This document shows positions 31,005 through 39,841 of a stretch of 64,000 bases of DNA, in pieces. The stretch spans positions 186,001 through 250,000 of the forward strand of contig CDRNVI010000053.1 of NCBI GenBank assembly GCA_977017575.1, read 5' to 3'. Under the pieces are notes generated by a model that searched no databases, had not been told where the DNA came from, and saw nothing but the letters and a program-made list of their open reading frames with translations. Source of the stretch: Paramoeba atlantica. Taxonomy: Eukaryota; Discosea. Position numbers and translations under genes: made by a program. How positions within the stretch are numbered: position 1 is the first letter of the stretch; each line of letters opens with the position of its first letter.

Positions 31005-32351
31005 ATGAGTGGCACTAAGCTAGGTCTTGGAATAGAATCTTCTGCGAACAAATTAGCAGTAGGCATCGTAAGCTCCGAAGGCAGTGTGATGGCAAATGTG
31101 CGTAGAACCTATACTCCGACCATAGGATCCGGATTTCTACCTCGAGAGACAACGCGGCATCATGAAACTTACATTCTAGAATTAATCAAGTCTGCACTCG
31201 AGAAGGCACATCTAACAAGGCCTTCCCATGATATCGACTTGATATGCTACACCAAGGGCCCTGGAATGGCTGGCCCTCTTTCTGTGGGTGCCACGGTGGC
31301 TCGTACACTCTCTCAATTATGGGGAAGACTGAGGGCTACGTACCTTGCTGATGTTCAGCTTGGTATTTACAGATGCAAAACAAAACAAGCCCAGGATTCA
31401 GGGATCCCGGACGGCAAATTGCTGCTCTTGCCAATAGTTGGTGTAAATCACTGTGTTGCTCACATAGAAATGGGGCGTTTGATTTGTGAATCATCCAATC
31501 CTGTGGTTTTATATGTAAGTGGAGGAAATACACAAGTGATCGCATATCGCGACAATAAATATCATATTTTCGGAGAAACCTTGGACATTGCTGTAGGAAA
31601 CTGTCTCGATAGATTCGCCCGTATGTGCAACCTCAGCAACGAACCGTCCCCGGGGTATAATGTGGAATTAGCAGCGCAGAAGAGCAGACTCCATTCTTGT
31701 TTGCAGCATGTTCAGAATACGGATGATATGCCACATGTACTTGAATTGCCATACGCAGTTAAAGGAATGGACATGAGTTTTACTGGTATATTGTCTTTGA
31801 TTCAGAGGTACATCATATCATTTAGCACAGACGACGCGATTGATCAGAGAATTTTGTGTAGAAAAATTATGGATTGTTGTTACATTTTCCAGGAAACCAT
31901 ATTCTCTATGCTAGTGGAGGTAACTGAACGTGTGATGGCACACTGTGGTGCAACAGAAGTGCTAATGGTTGGTGGAGTGGCCTGTAATGCGAGACTTCAA
32001 GAAATGATGAGGAAAATGGTATATCACCGTGAATCAATGGTCCTTGCTCATCGAAAAGGGACGCGTAGCAAATACATCTCGCATGACATGGATGAGCGAT
32101 ACTGCATTGACAACGGGTGTATGATTGCTCATACTGGTTTACTGCATGACAGATCTACATGTGATCTTAACAGCTCCTCCAATGAAAATCACTCCAGCGC
32201 TGCCGAAGTCGAATCACAGAATGACATACGCCAACGTCTGGAAAGGTGTGGTATACGTCAAAGATATAGAACAGATGAAGTTCACATTCCGTGGCGCTCC
32301 TCCCTAAATGATGAACAACGAAATGGGTCACCCGCATCCGGAAATAAATAG
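31005..32351 (+). CDS. OSGEP: tRNA N6-adenosine threonylcarbamoyltransferase (Kae1/OSGEP family)
   Basis: The protein belongs to the Kae1/OSGEP/TsaD family, the catalytic subunit of KEOPS that makes t6A37 on ANN-decoding tRNAs. Visible motifs: LGLGIESSANKLAVGI at the start, NHCVAHIEMGR with metal ligands H149 and H153, YVSGGNTQVIAY (170-181), FGETLDIAVGNCLDRFAR, KGMDMSFTGILS, VGGVACNARLQEMM, DERYCIDNGCMIAHTG and the eukaryotic C terminus QRYRTDEV. Length is 448 aa against about 335 in human. The excess lies in insertions: about 34 residues between LSQLWG and LPIVGVNHC (108-141), a smaller one before DERYC and about 30 before the C terminus. Key residues are intact. Eukaryotic cytosolic form rather than bacterial TsaD. 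Confidence 0.93.
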   Translation: MSGTKLGLGIESSANKLAVGIVSSEGSVMANVRRTYTPTIGSGFLPRETTRHHETYILELIKSALEKAHLTRPSHDIDLICYTKGPGMAGPLSVGATVARTLSQLWGRLRATYLADVQLGIYRCKTKQAQDSGIPDGKLLLLPIVGVNHCVAHIEMGRLICESSNPVVLYVSGGNTQVIAYRDNKYHIFGETLDIAVGNCLDRFARMCNLSNEPSPGYNVELAAQKSRLHSCLQHVQNTDDMPHVLELPYAVKGMDMSFTGILSLIQRYIISFSTDDAIDQRILCRKIMDCCYIFQETIFSMLVEVTERVMAHCGATEVLMVGGVACNARLQEMMRKMVYHRESMVLAHRKGTRSKYISHDMDERYCIDNGCMIAHTGLLHDRSTCDLNSSSNENHSSAAEVESQNDIRQRLERCGIRQRYRTDEVHIPWRSSLNDEQRNGSPASGNK

Positions 32352-32380
32352 AGAATATAAAATAGAAATGTTACTTCTCT

Positions 32381-32487
32381 CTTTTTTAGGCCCTGCGTTA
32401 AATCCGGTGGTTGTTTTCAACTTGGAAGCCACTCATGCTGCGCACTTCGCGATGAAAACTACCTCCGCGTTTAACGAAGAGCCTAAA
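32381..32487 (+). repeat. CGTTAAACGCGG hairpin repeat, copy 2
   Basis: Foldback of about 100 bases beginning 30 bases after the OSGEP stop: GCGTTAAATCCGGTGGTTGT pairs with ACTACCTCCGCGTTTAACG. It may lie in the OSGEP 3' UTR. Confidence 0.8.
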
Positions 32488-32587
32488 CAAATTGGTCGGG
32501 CTGAAAAAAGCTGATGGATTCGAGCAAAAAATAGAAGATTTTTAGCCAAAAATTGGGAGATTATTGTGTATTTTTGTGTTTCAAAGT

Positions 32588-32802
32588 TTGGGGAATATTT
32601 TTGAGCCCCTAAACTAACTTCCGGACATTTTGAAACGCATTTTACTCGCCGACGGCATAACAAATAATCGAAAAAAAGTTATGATTTTCTCGGCCTTGAA
32701 AAGTGGCCAGCTGGCCACGCCCTGGCACAATGGTGGGTCAAAGTAAATGACTTTTGCATAAGTCAAGGACTTTTGCATAAGTCAAGGACTTTTGCAGAAG
32801 TC
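32588..32802 (+). repeat. mosaic module: dispersed repeat, GGCCAGCTGGCC, and 19-bp array
   Basis: GGAATATTTTTGAGCCCCTA... CTCGCCGACGGCATAACAAA is followed by GGCCAGCTGGCC and three units of GTCAAGGACTTTTGCATAA. The same order occurs at 41213-43260, where a pogo-like element interrupts it. This uninterrupted copy shows the empty insertion site. Confidence 0.75.
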
Positions 32803-32997
32803 AATTTTTAGCAGGGACCCCCTTTATATGAGTTGGTCCATTGCGACTCATGTATAGCACCATCATACAGATCTGTCATTATACTACCGAATTACCCCCT
32901 GGTTTGGGTCCTGGGGAGAATATTTGGAGGCAACAATGTGCATGACATTTTGCCAAAAAAATACCTTTTTCGGCGATGTTGACCTTACGATATCCCA

Positions 32998-33648
32998 CTC
33001 GCACATTGATAATGCATAGAGCACATTGATAATGCATAAAGATACAGTTTCTGTACCTTGTTGTTCATCTTTTCTTTCCCCGGCAACGGGCATAATCTTA
33101 CTGTTTTATATGCCCGTTGCCGGCCGGCACTAAGGCCGAAACTGTCCCTCTTTCTCGGCGAAGTAGGGGACGCGCTTCCACCCCATCACCCCTCCCCGGC
33201 TCACTCCTTGAGTGGGTTTTCTTCCCTCCCCGGCTTTCTTCCCTTCGCGCCCTTTCCTTCCCGGGGAGCCATGCGCCATGGTGGCCTCCCTTGAGGACCA
33301 CTGGGCGTGGCTCTGCCTCGTCTTATCGCGAGGCAGCGGTCGGTTGCAGTGCGCCCCTCCGGCTGCGTAAAGAGGTGGTGAGTTGCCTGGACCACCTCTA
33401 CCGACTGGGACCGAGTCGGTTGCAGTGCGCCCCTCCGGCTGCGTAAAGAGAGGGCGAGTTGCCTGGACCCCCTCTACCGACAGAGTCCGAGCTAAACCCG
33501 CTTGGTGCGACATCCGTCAATACGGAATGTGCCGATGATATCGGCTGTCGCATCAAGGGCTGTATCTCTGCGCCAACGAGCGCATGAACATCAACTACTG
33601 CACATTGATAATGCATAACGTGCCGCACATTGATAATGCATATAGCAC
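32998..33648. repeat. module bounded by GCACATTGATAATGCATA words
   Basis: Two words at 32998-33040 and two at 33598-33645, in the same orientation, bracket about 550 bases of GC-rich sequence. That sequence includes a 20-bp inverted repeat around 33085-33125 (GCAACGGGCATAA / TATGCCCGTTGC) and the 76-bp duplication at 33341-33482. No gene recognised inside; open frames are on both strands and short. Confidence 0.6.
33341..33482. repeat. 76-bp tandem duplication
   Basis: CGGTTGCAGTGCGCCCCTCC followed by GGCTGCGTAAAGAG and GAGTTGCCTGGACC occurs twice with a 76-base period. Confidence 0.85.
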
Positions 33649-33654
33649 ATCCGT

Positions 33655-33885
33655 TAGGGTGGCCAGGTGGCTACTTTTTCAGAGGGTGGCCAAGTGGCCA
33701 CTTTTTCAGGGGGTTGTCAGCTGGCCATTTTTTCGGAGGGTGACCAGGTGGCCACTTTTTCAGGGGGTGTCCAGATGGGAACTTTTTCGGGGGGTGGCCA
33801 GGTGGCCTCTTTTCCAGGGGGCGGCCAGGTGTCCACTTTTTCAGGGGGTAGTCATCTGGCCACTTTTTTGCGGGGTGGCCAGGTG
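33655..33885 (+). repeat. 27-bp minisatellite, third array
   Basis: About eight units of the GTGGCCAGGTGGCCACTTTT family, starting directly after the GCACATTGATAATGCATA words. Confidence 0.85.
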
Positions 33886-34372
33886 CTCACAGTTGGGCCT
33901 TGCTCGCAGACGGGGGGTTTTGCCTCCAGAAGTGGGCTTCGCTCACAGTTGGGCCTTGCCTCTGGACAATCCTGCGGAAGTGGCGGACATAGGTTCTCAT
34001 TGCACGGGGTCCAAAAAATACAGCATCCCTCCTCCATTTCCTACGCATACGCAAGTCACAAATGTCACAGATATCAACACTAAAACTAGGCATCGCAGTA
34101 TAGGAAAATAAATACACAATCCTACGGAAGTGGCAGACATAGGTTCTCAGTGCGCTCCAGCGCGCGGGTCGCCAAAAAATATAATTATGTCCCAGGGCTA
34201 CGCTCACAGTTCGGCCTTGCTCGCAGACGGGGGGGTTTGCCTCCAGAAGTAGGCTTCGCTCACAGTTGGGCCTTGCTCGCAGACGGAGGTTTTGCCTCCA
34301 GAAGTGGGCTTCGCTCACAGTTGGGCCTTGCCTCTGGACAATCCTGCGGAAGTGGCAGATATAGGTTCTCAG
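33885..34372. repeat. tandem/dispersed CACAGTTGGGCCTTG repeats
   Basis: The phrase TCACAGTTGGGCCTTGCTCG or close variants recur at about 33888, 33941, 34203, 34258 and 34313, with GCCTCCAGAAGTGGGCTTCG and AATCCTGCGGAAGTGGC(A/G)GA between. Minus-strand frames over it are incidental. Confidence 0.75.
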
Positions 34373-34426
34373 TGGTAATTCTTCTCTAAATTGTGCGTAT
34401 TCGTTTCTTTTTGTCCCATTTCTTCA

Positions 34427-34541
34427 CGCGCAAAGTCCTTGTGTTGAGATCTGCAAAATGCAACAAAAATCAGCTCAAAAGGACATTTGTACGAAAAAAA
34501 AGAGGGGGGTCACTTTTCGTGAGCGGGGGTTTATATTCAAG
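34427..34541. mobile_element. Tc1-type transposon right-end fragment
   Basis: GCGCAAAGTCCTTGTGTTGA, GCAACAAAAATCAGCTCAAA and AGAGGGGGGTCACTTTTCGT end in GGGGGTTTA, matching the right terminus of the 7383-8311 element. No left end nearby. Confidence 0.65.
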
Positions 34542-34692
34542 TTTAAAACCTAAAAGTGATGAGGCTGAGTGTTTGTGTAGTAAAGGGTGCGGTATAGTTG
34601 AGTGTACAAAAGCCTGCAGAGACTGGCTTAAGGAGCATATCCATAACGTGGCGTACGACCCTAAAAAACCGGGTAAGTGCGCCAAGTCATAA
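34541..34692 (+). CDS. Cys-rich ORF fragment, about 50 aa
   Basis: The open frame starts inside the transposon end (34393), but the non-transposon part reads KPKSDEAECLCSKGCGIVEC then TKACRDWLKEHIHNVAYDPK and stops at 34692. Five cysteines in 16 residues suggest a real zinc- or disulfide-containing segment. It may be the 3' end of a host gene cut by the transposon. Family not recognised. Confidence 0.3.
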
Positions 34693-34997
34693 TGTTCACG
34701 CTTTCTAGATTACCACACTACCGATATTTCACAAAAAAAAGTATGAATCTTGGTTAGAACATAAAAAATGTACACATATTTGCTTTTGATTATCCTTTGA
34801 TCAAATACAATCTTAACTCAGATTTTTTCTACGCAATTGTTGAAATATGACGCAAGGAAGATTGACCGAGACCGCACTGAGGCCGCACCGATACATCACA
34901 CCTTTATGTAGAGAAGGCGTTCGGATCTCTCTGAAACCGCGCGAAACCGCGGCGAAACTGCGCGAAACCGTGCTGACACAGCACCCGCAGCCCCTCA

Positions 34998-35112
34998 AGA
35001 ACAAACCCCCCAGAACAAACCCTCCTTACCTCCACCCGCACACACCCACAACAAACCCTTCCTACCTCCACCCGTACACACCCAGAACAAACCCTCACTG
35101 CCTCCACCCGTA
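34998..35112 (+). repeat. 34-bp tandem repeat, about 3 units
   Basis: CCTCCACCCGTACACACCC followed by AGAACAAACCCTCC recurs with a period near 34-35 bases. A diverged single unit is at 36023-36075. Confidence 0.75.
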
Positions 35113-35127
35113 CTCACCGGCACCCGC

Positions 35128-35240
35128 ACCCTTATCTGTCATAGAAATTCGCACCTTTATCTGTCATACAGCACCCTTATCTGTCATATAAGCCGCACCC
35201 TTATCTGTCATACTAAGGTGCACCCTTATCTGTCATAATA
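35128..35240. repeat. array of GCACCCTTATCTGTCATA, 5 units
   Basis: Five 18-bp words separated by 1-9 bases (AGCC, TAAGGT and others). Same word family as 37757-37945. The core CTTATCTGTCA is also the terminal word of the MITE at 62356-62704. Confidence 0.9.
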
Positions 35241-35633
35241 CATTTTTTGTTAATTTTCTGTGAATGACGGTGAAAGGTAGAGTCAGCACACGCATCGATT
35301 CAACTCATCGGTCTCATATCGCATTGTTATATAATAACGGAGAGATGTCACAGGAGGAGTTTATTCATTTGTGCTTTCCTTATCAATTTTCCCAAAAGAG
35401 ATCCCTTGGGCGTGCAAGTTTGATCTCAATAATTAGTATCAAAAAATTCATGCTTTTTTTTTTGGGCTTCTTTTTCGCGTCCGCAGTTCCGGTTTTTCTC
35501 TCTCTTTATGATATCTAGACCTTGTCGTATCTGGGATTTCTGTGGTTTGTCTCGGTGTCGTCCAATACAACTGATCATCACCTAGGGCTTCGCAAATGCT
35601 TCCCACGAACTCAGCGTCACACTTTAACGTGAC

Positions 35634-35817
35634 TCAGTGGCCCGGCCGGCCCCTCCGTGCGTTCGGCCTCTCATATTCCCCAAAACAACTACCACCTTCC
35701 CCCCATTTATCAGGGGTCGCTCGCGCGACCACCGCTAAATAGGGGGGGAAGGTGGTAGTTGTGGGGTATGGAGGCCTCTCGCAACTCCGGGGCCTCACCG
35801 GGAGCAGAGACGAGTGT
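35634..35817 (-). repeat. GC-rich foldback element (FB), full copy
   Basis: Arms ACAACTACCACCTTCCCCCC / GGGGGGAAGGTGGTAGTTGT with central ATTTATCAGGGGTCGC / ...GCTAAATAGG pair into a long hairpin. The outer flanks are CCCGGCCGGCCCC on one side and GGCCTCACCGGGAGC on the other. Other full or part copies: 29047-29219, 37693-37756, 38107-38237, 38352-38500, 39360-39533, 46106-46275, 46499-46673, 47272-47361, 49266-49353, 50613-50717. Confidence 0.9.
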
Positions 35818-35852
35818 TCACTATCTCTTGAAAACACCTTTAGTTTCCAAAT

Positions 35853-36015
35853 AATGCATCATCAATGTGCTATATGCATTATCAATGTGCTGTATGCATT
35901 CTCAATGTGCTGTATGCAATATCAATGTGCTATATGCATTATCAATGTGCTATATGCATTATCAATGTGCTATATGCATTATCAATGTGCAGTAACTATG
36001 CATTATCAATGTGCG
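35853..36015. repeat. array of TATGCATTATCAATGTGC, 8 units
   Basis: Eight near-identical words (inverse GCACATTGATAATGCATA), spacing 20 bases with a longer spacer (AGTAAC) before the last unit. Cys/Ile/Asn-rich open frames over it are incidental. Confidence 0.9.
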
Positions 36016-36145
36016 AGTGGGGACCCACAACAAACCTCCCTTGCCTCCTCCCGTACACACCCGCAAGAAACGCTCACTGTAGCAATATTCTCATAATTTA
36101 TGAGAAGTGTGAGTGGCTCTTCTACATAAAAAAGTCGGAAGGGGC

Positions 36146-36190
36146 GTATGGTGAGGGCCCGCGTGGTAGGCCTGAGCCATACGCGGCGTC
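36146..36190. other. GC-rich hairpin before tRNA cluster
   Basis: GCGTATGG ... CCATACGC encloses GGGCCCGCGTGGTAGGCCT, a compact stem that could form in RNA or DNA. No known RNA family recognised. Confidence 0.35.
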
Positions 36191-36345
36191 GTTAGTGGCA
36201 AGCAATTTGCGAAGCCCAGTTTAGCAACAACCACCGCTTTTTGACGAAGCAGCTACCACCGCGACATCGTTAAAGTTAAAATATTCGTTTCGATGAGTAC
36301 TCATCCAAACTACGCCAATCTGGCTTAAAAGTTAAATTTTAAAAT

Positions 36346-36416
36346 TCCGATACCGGGAATCGAACCCGGGTTTTGCGGGTGAGAGCCGCATGTGCTACCG
36401 ACTATACCATATCGGA
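36346..36416 (-). tRNA. tRNA-Glu (CTC)
   Basis: 71-nt cloverleaf on the minus strand. Acceptor TCCGATA/TATCGGA, anticodon stem TGCGG/CCGCA with loop CTCTCAC, T arm CCGGGTTCGATTCCCGG. First of nine tRNA genes within 1.05 kb. Confidence 0.93.
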
Positions 36417-36491
36417 ACAAGAATGTAACGGATGAAATGTTTGGAATTGAGAATAGGAGGCTTGATGAATTACCGCTGTGCACATCAAATA

Positions 36492-36562
36492 GGCTGAATG
36501 GTCTAGTGGCATGATTCCCGCTTAGGGTGCGGGAGGTCCCGGGTTCGATTCCCGGTTCAGCC
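36492..36562 (+). tRNA. tRNA-Pro (AGG)
   Basis: Acceptor GGCTGAA/TTCAGCC, anticodon loop TTAGGGT, T arm CCGGGTTCGATTCCCGG; five T follow (36564-36568) as Pol III terminator. Confidence 0.95.
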
Positions 36563-36586
36563 CTTTTTCTGTACATGGAAACAAAT

Positions 36587-36658
36587 ACCTCAGACGGGAC
36601 TCGAACCCGCAACCTTTGGCTTAGGAAGCCAACGCCTTAACCATTAGGCTACTGAGGC
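36587..36658 (-). tRNA. tRNA-Arg (CCT)
   Basis: Minus strand. Acceptor GCCTCAG/CTGAGGT (G-U at the first pair), anticodon stem TTGGC/GCCAA with loop TTCCTAA, T arm with GGTTCGAGTCC. Confidence 0.93.
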
Positions 36659-36689
36659 GCCTGAACTGATGTGGGATGGAGGAGAAAAC

Positions 36690-36769
36690 GAGGACGGCAG
36701 GATTCGAACCTGCGCGTGAGAACACACTTGATTTCGAGTCAAGCCTCTTAACCACTTGAGTACGCCCTC
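36690..36769 (-). tRNA. tRNA-Ser (CGA)
   Basis: Minus strand, 80 nt with the long variable arm expected of Ser. Acceptor GAGGGCG/CGTCCTC, anticodon stem CTTGA/TCAAG with loop CTCGAAA. Confidence 0.93.
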
Positions 36770-36789
36770 TAATTGTGCGGTTGCGTGGC

Positions 36790-36860
36790 GATCCTGTGGC
36801 TCAAAGGTAGAGCGTCAGACTCCGGATCTGAAAGTTGCGGGTTCGAGTCCCGTCAGGATT
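36790..36860 (+). tRNA. tRNA-Arg (CCG)
   Basis: Acceptor GATCCTG/CAGGATT, anticodon stem TCAGA/TCTGA with loop CTCCGGA, T arm GCGGGTTCGAGTCCCGT. Confidence 0.93.
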
Positions 36861-36923
36861 ATTTCCGACTAACGTATACCAAAGACCAAGGGGCCCTAAC
36901 CTCATGCTCGTAGCTCCTTCAAC

Positions 36924-36994
36924 GATCGCTTGGTCTAGTGGCATGATTCTCGTTTTGGGTACGAGAGGTCACGGGTTCGATTCCCGTAGCGGTC
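36924..36994 (+). tRNA. tRNA-Pro (TGG)
   Basis: Acceptor GATCGCT/AGCGGTC, anticodon stem CTCGT/ACGAG with loop TTTGGGT. TTTTT follows directly. D-arm sequence is near-identical to the Pro(AGG) gene. Confidence 0.94.
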
Positions 36995-37057
36995 CTTTTT
37001 ACTCTCCGGCAAAACATTTTCCTCCATTTTCAGAGAATCTTCATCCCCACGGAGTGT

Positions 37058-37129
37058 GCCCGTCTAGCTCAGTCGGTAGAGCGCCAGACTCTTAATCTGG
37101 TGGTCGTGGGTTCGAGCCCCACGGTGGGT
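37058..37129 (+). tRNA. tRNA-Lys (CTT)
   Basis: Acceptor GCCCGTC with a partly wobble-paired partner GGTGGGT, anticodon stem CCAGA/TCTGG with loop CTCTTAA, T arm GTGGGTTCGAGCCCCAC; TTTT follows. Confidence 0.93.
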
Positions 37130-37190
37130 GTTTTCTCCCCTCGCCAGACCGTTCGCTCGGTGAGCGCAGAGCGAGAGGAAAAATGAGTAA

Positions 37191-37261
37191 GGTCTCATAG
37201 TGTAGTGGTGAGCACAGCGGACTTTGAATCCGCTAACCTGGGTTCGATTCCCAGTGAGACT
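37191..37261 (+). tRNA. tRNA-Gln (TTG)
   Basis: Acceptor GGTCTCA/TGAGACT, anticodon stem GCGGA/TCCGC with loop CTTTGAA, T arm CTGGGTTCGATTCCCAG. Decodes CAA; in a standard code. Confidence 0.93.
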
Positions 37262-37317
37262 GATTTAGCAATTCTTACCCATTCTAACAAGCAAAGTGAA
37301 TGTAAGACCCGAAGCAG

Positions 37318-37389
37318 TCCTCCGTGGCGCAGTAGGTAGCGCGTTAGACTGTTAATCTACAGGTCGTTGGTTCGAACCCAACCGGAGGA
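37318..37389 (+). tRNA. tRNA-Asn (GTT)
   Basis: Acceptor TCCTCCG/CGGAGGA, anticodon loop CTGTTAA in stem TTAGA/TCTAC (one mismatch), T arm TTGGTTCGAACCCAA; TTTT follows. Last of the cluster. Confidence 0.93.
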
Positions 37390-37756
37390 GTTTTCACGAT
37401 GGCACAATAAGAAGTGAGGGGCTGCGCGTGACGCTAACCGCTGTCCCCCGCTAAATAGTGGGGAAGGTGGTAGTGGGGGGGTTGTTGTTTCTTGCACCCT
37501 TTTGGCCTTTACAGGCTATGGGCCCTCTACCGTCCACGCGAGGGGGCCCGACGGCTCCGATGCGTACGACCGGTCCTTGCGGACCGGCGGGCGAGCCAGC
37601 CGTAGCAAGCATAAGTATAGGAATATTGCATAGCCGTCTAATCATGTCACAAAATACTGTGAATTGGTTTAGTATAGGTTTAGTTTTTCGGTATCACACT
37701 TTCACGTGACTCAGTGGCCCGGCCGGCCCCTCCGTACGTTCGGCCTCTCATTTCCC
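37390..37756. other. spacer with GC hairpins and FB fragments
   Basis: Contains a partial foldback centre (37438-37470), a short hairpin CCGGTCCTTGCGGACCGG (37570-37587), one AGTATAGGAATATTGCATA word (37612-37630) and an FB right half (37693-37756). No gene. Confidence 0.5.
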
Positions 37757-37945
37757 CCACTCGCACCCTTATCTGTCATAAACGCGGCACCCTTATCTGT
37801 CATAGAAACTCGCACCCTTATCTGTCATAAATGCACCCTTATCTGTCATAATGCACCCTTATCTGTCATATAAGCCGCACCCTTATCTGTCATATAAGCC
37901 GCCCCCTTATCTGTCATATAAGCCGCACCCTTATCTGTCATAAAC
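37757..37945. repeat. array of GCACCCTTATCTGTCATA, 8 units
   Basis: Eight direct 18-bp words with short variable linkers (AAACGCG, GAAACTC, AAT, TAAGCC). One unit has GCCCCC for GCACCC. Confidence 0.92.
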
Positions 37946-38106
37946 TGATTAAAAAAAAGTCGATCCCTTAAAAAAAATTTCAAGGCCTAAAAAGGATTTC
38001 AACCCCTAAAAAAAAAAGATCGACCCTTAAAAAAAACTCAACCCCTCCCAAAAATTTACAATTTTGCTACACAGTTAACGTAAAAAATAGCTAACCTCAA
38101 TTGTGG

Positions 38107-38237
38107 TCCCGGTGAGGCCCCGGAGTTGCGAGAGGCCTCCATACCCCACAACTACCACTTTCCCCCCCTATTTAGCGGGGGTCGCACGATTAGGGGTATC
38201 GAGGCCTCTCGCAACTCCGGGGCCTCACCGGGAGCAA
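38107..38237 (+). repeat. FB element, internally deleted copy
   Basis: CCCGGTGAGGCCCCGGAGTT ... ACCCCACAACTACCACTTTC ... then a second inverted CGAGGCCTCTCGCAACTCCG end. The central hairpin is lost, leaving two identical outer ends. Confidence 0.8.
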
Positions 38238-38351
38238 AGGTGAATTTATTCGGTACCTCGGCCGACCATCTTTACGTGCCATTTACGGTTCTGTTGTGCA
38301 GACGGGTAAACAAGATCTAGGTTTAGTTTTTGGGTGTCACACTTTCACGTG

Positions 38352-38500
38352 ACTCAGTGGCCCGGCCGGCCCCTCCGTGCGTTCGGCCTCTCATTTCCCC
38401 CAAAACAACTACCACCTTCCCCCCATTTATCAGGGGTGCGCGTGCCCGCCCGCTAAATAGGGGGGAAGGTGGTAGTTGTGGGGTATGGAGGCCTCTCGAA
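38352..38500 (-). repeat. FB element copy
   Basis: From CAGTGGCCCGGCCGGCCCC to GGAGGCCTCTCG. Preceded by about 100 bases (38245-38350; GTGCAGACGGGTAAACAAGA) also found before the 39360 copy. Confidence 0.85.
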
Positions 38501-38535
38501 ATCGGTGCCTAAAACTTTATGCATGTGAATGTGCT

Positions 38536-38636
38536 GTTCCGAAGTATAGGAATATTGCATAAGTATAGGAATATTGCATAAGTATAGGAATATTGCATAA
38601 GTATAGGAATATTGCATAAGTATAGGAATATTGCAG
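38536..38636. repeat. array of AGTATAGGAATATTGCATA, 5 units
   Basis: Five perfect 19-bp units head to tail. Inverted copies close the neighbouring duplication unit at 39186-39243 and 40284-40325. Confidence 0.93.
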
Positions 38637-38637
38637 A

Positions 38638-39243
38638 GCCCCTCTAATATTTTTTTAACTTTTGAAAAATTTCTCCTGGCAAGATCCGACCTGTATTGGA
38701 TTTTACAAATCCTTTTCCTTGTAGATGAGATTCCAAAGTATATACGCACATCACATTTTCAAAAAATGGAAAAGTTGCATATAGGGGGTGACCCCGCCAA
38801 AGTAGCCAAAAACAGGTGAAAGTGGGCTTTTTTAAGCAAAATCCACGAAAAGTGGCCATTTTAGGGCATTTTAGAAGGGTCACCCCTAATATGTGAAGTC
38901 TTCATTCGAAGTAAAAGTAGTTCAAAGTGATAGATTAGGGTACGTTATAGCGTCCATATGTTCGGTATTCCATTTTCCCGGGGTTACAAGTCTATGAGGC
39001 ACGTAACAAATAAAAAAAATCGCATATTTTCGAGAAATATACCACCCCTGACTTTGTAAAAATTTGTTTCAAATTACAAAAAATAGGTGGTTTCCCGACA
39101 GTGTAATCGCAGATCTATACAACGGTTATAATTGTCTACCGAAATCAAGAAACTCATATTAAGGGGTGGGGGGTCAAAAATAGAGTTATGCAATATTCCT
39201 ATACTTATGCAATATTCCTATACTTATGCAATATTCCTATACT
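38638..39243 (+). repeat. segmental duplication, unit 1
   Basis: About 600 bases from CCCCTCTAATATTTTTTT to the TATGCAATATTCCTATACT array, copied at 39842-40325. It contains a small inverted-repeat insert (38777-38896; ATAGGGGGTGACCCC / GGGTCACCCCTAATAT). No gene. Confidence 0.88.
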
Positions 39244-39359
39244 TTGACCAATTTATTGGGTACCTCGGCCAACCATCTTTACGTGCCTTTTACGGTTCTG
39301 TTGTGCAGACGGGTAAACAAGACCTAGGTTTAGTTTTTGGGTGTCACACTTTCACGTGA

Positions 39360-39533
39360 CTCAGTGGCCCGGCCGGCCCCTCCGTGCGTTCGGCCTCTCA
39401 TATTCCCCAAAACAACTACCACCTTCCCCCCATTTATCAGGGGTCGCTCGCGCGACCCCCGCTAAATAGGGGGGGAAGGTGGTAGTTGTGGGGTATGGAG
39501 GCCTCTCGCAACTCCGGGGCCTCACCGGGAGCA
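39360..39533 (-). repeat. FB element, full copy
   Basis: Nearly identical to 35634-35817, and like it followed about 45 bases later by a TATGCATTATCAATGTGC array, so a larger block (FB, linker, array) was duplicated. Confidence 0.9.
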
Positions 39534-39577
39534 GAGACGAGTGTTCACTATTTCTTGAAAACACCTTTAATTTCCAA

Positions 39578-39838
39578 ATAATGCATCATCAATGTGCTGT
39601 ATGCATTATCAATGTGCTGTATGCAATATCAATGTGCTATATGCATTATCAATGTGCTATATGCATTATCAATGTGCAGTAACTATGCAATATCAATGTG
39701 CCGCTTAGTATGCACTATCAATGTGCTATATGCATTATCAATGTGCTATATGCATTATCAATGTGCTATATGCATTATCAATGTGCGGCACGTTATGCAT
39801 TATCAATGTGCAGTAACTATGCATTATCAATGTGCGAG
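39578..39838. repeat. array of TATGCATTATCAATGTGC, 12 units
   Basis: Twelve words, mostly 20-base spacing, with linkers CAGTAAC, CGCTTAG and GGCACGT at irregular points. The first five units mirror the start of the 35853 array. Confidence 0.92.
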
Positions 39839-39841
39839 TGG

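Noticed and set aside
34393-34692. Complete 99-residue gene starting at 34393
   Set aside because: The first 50 codons are transposon terminal sequence shared with 7383-8311 and 22535-24155; only the part after 34541 may be gene-derived.
35128-35240. CRISPR-like look of regularly repeated 18-bp words with short linkers
   Set aside because: Linkers are 1-9 bases and themselves repeated; no unique 25-40 base spacers, no cas genes, eukaryotic context.
36146-36190. 5S or SRP RNA near the tRNA cluster
   Set aside because: The short GC hairpin lacks the conserved boxes of either RNA; kept only as a hairpin.
35752-36224. ORFs rich in Cys, Ile and Asn over the TGCATTATCAATGTGC arrays
   Set aside because: They exist because the 20-bp unit lacks stops in two frames and they run from FB into array without any gene-like boundary.
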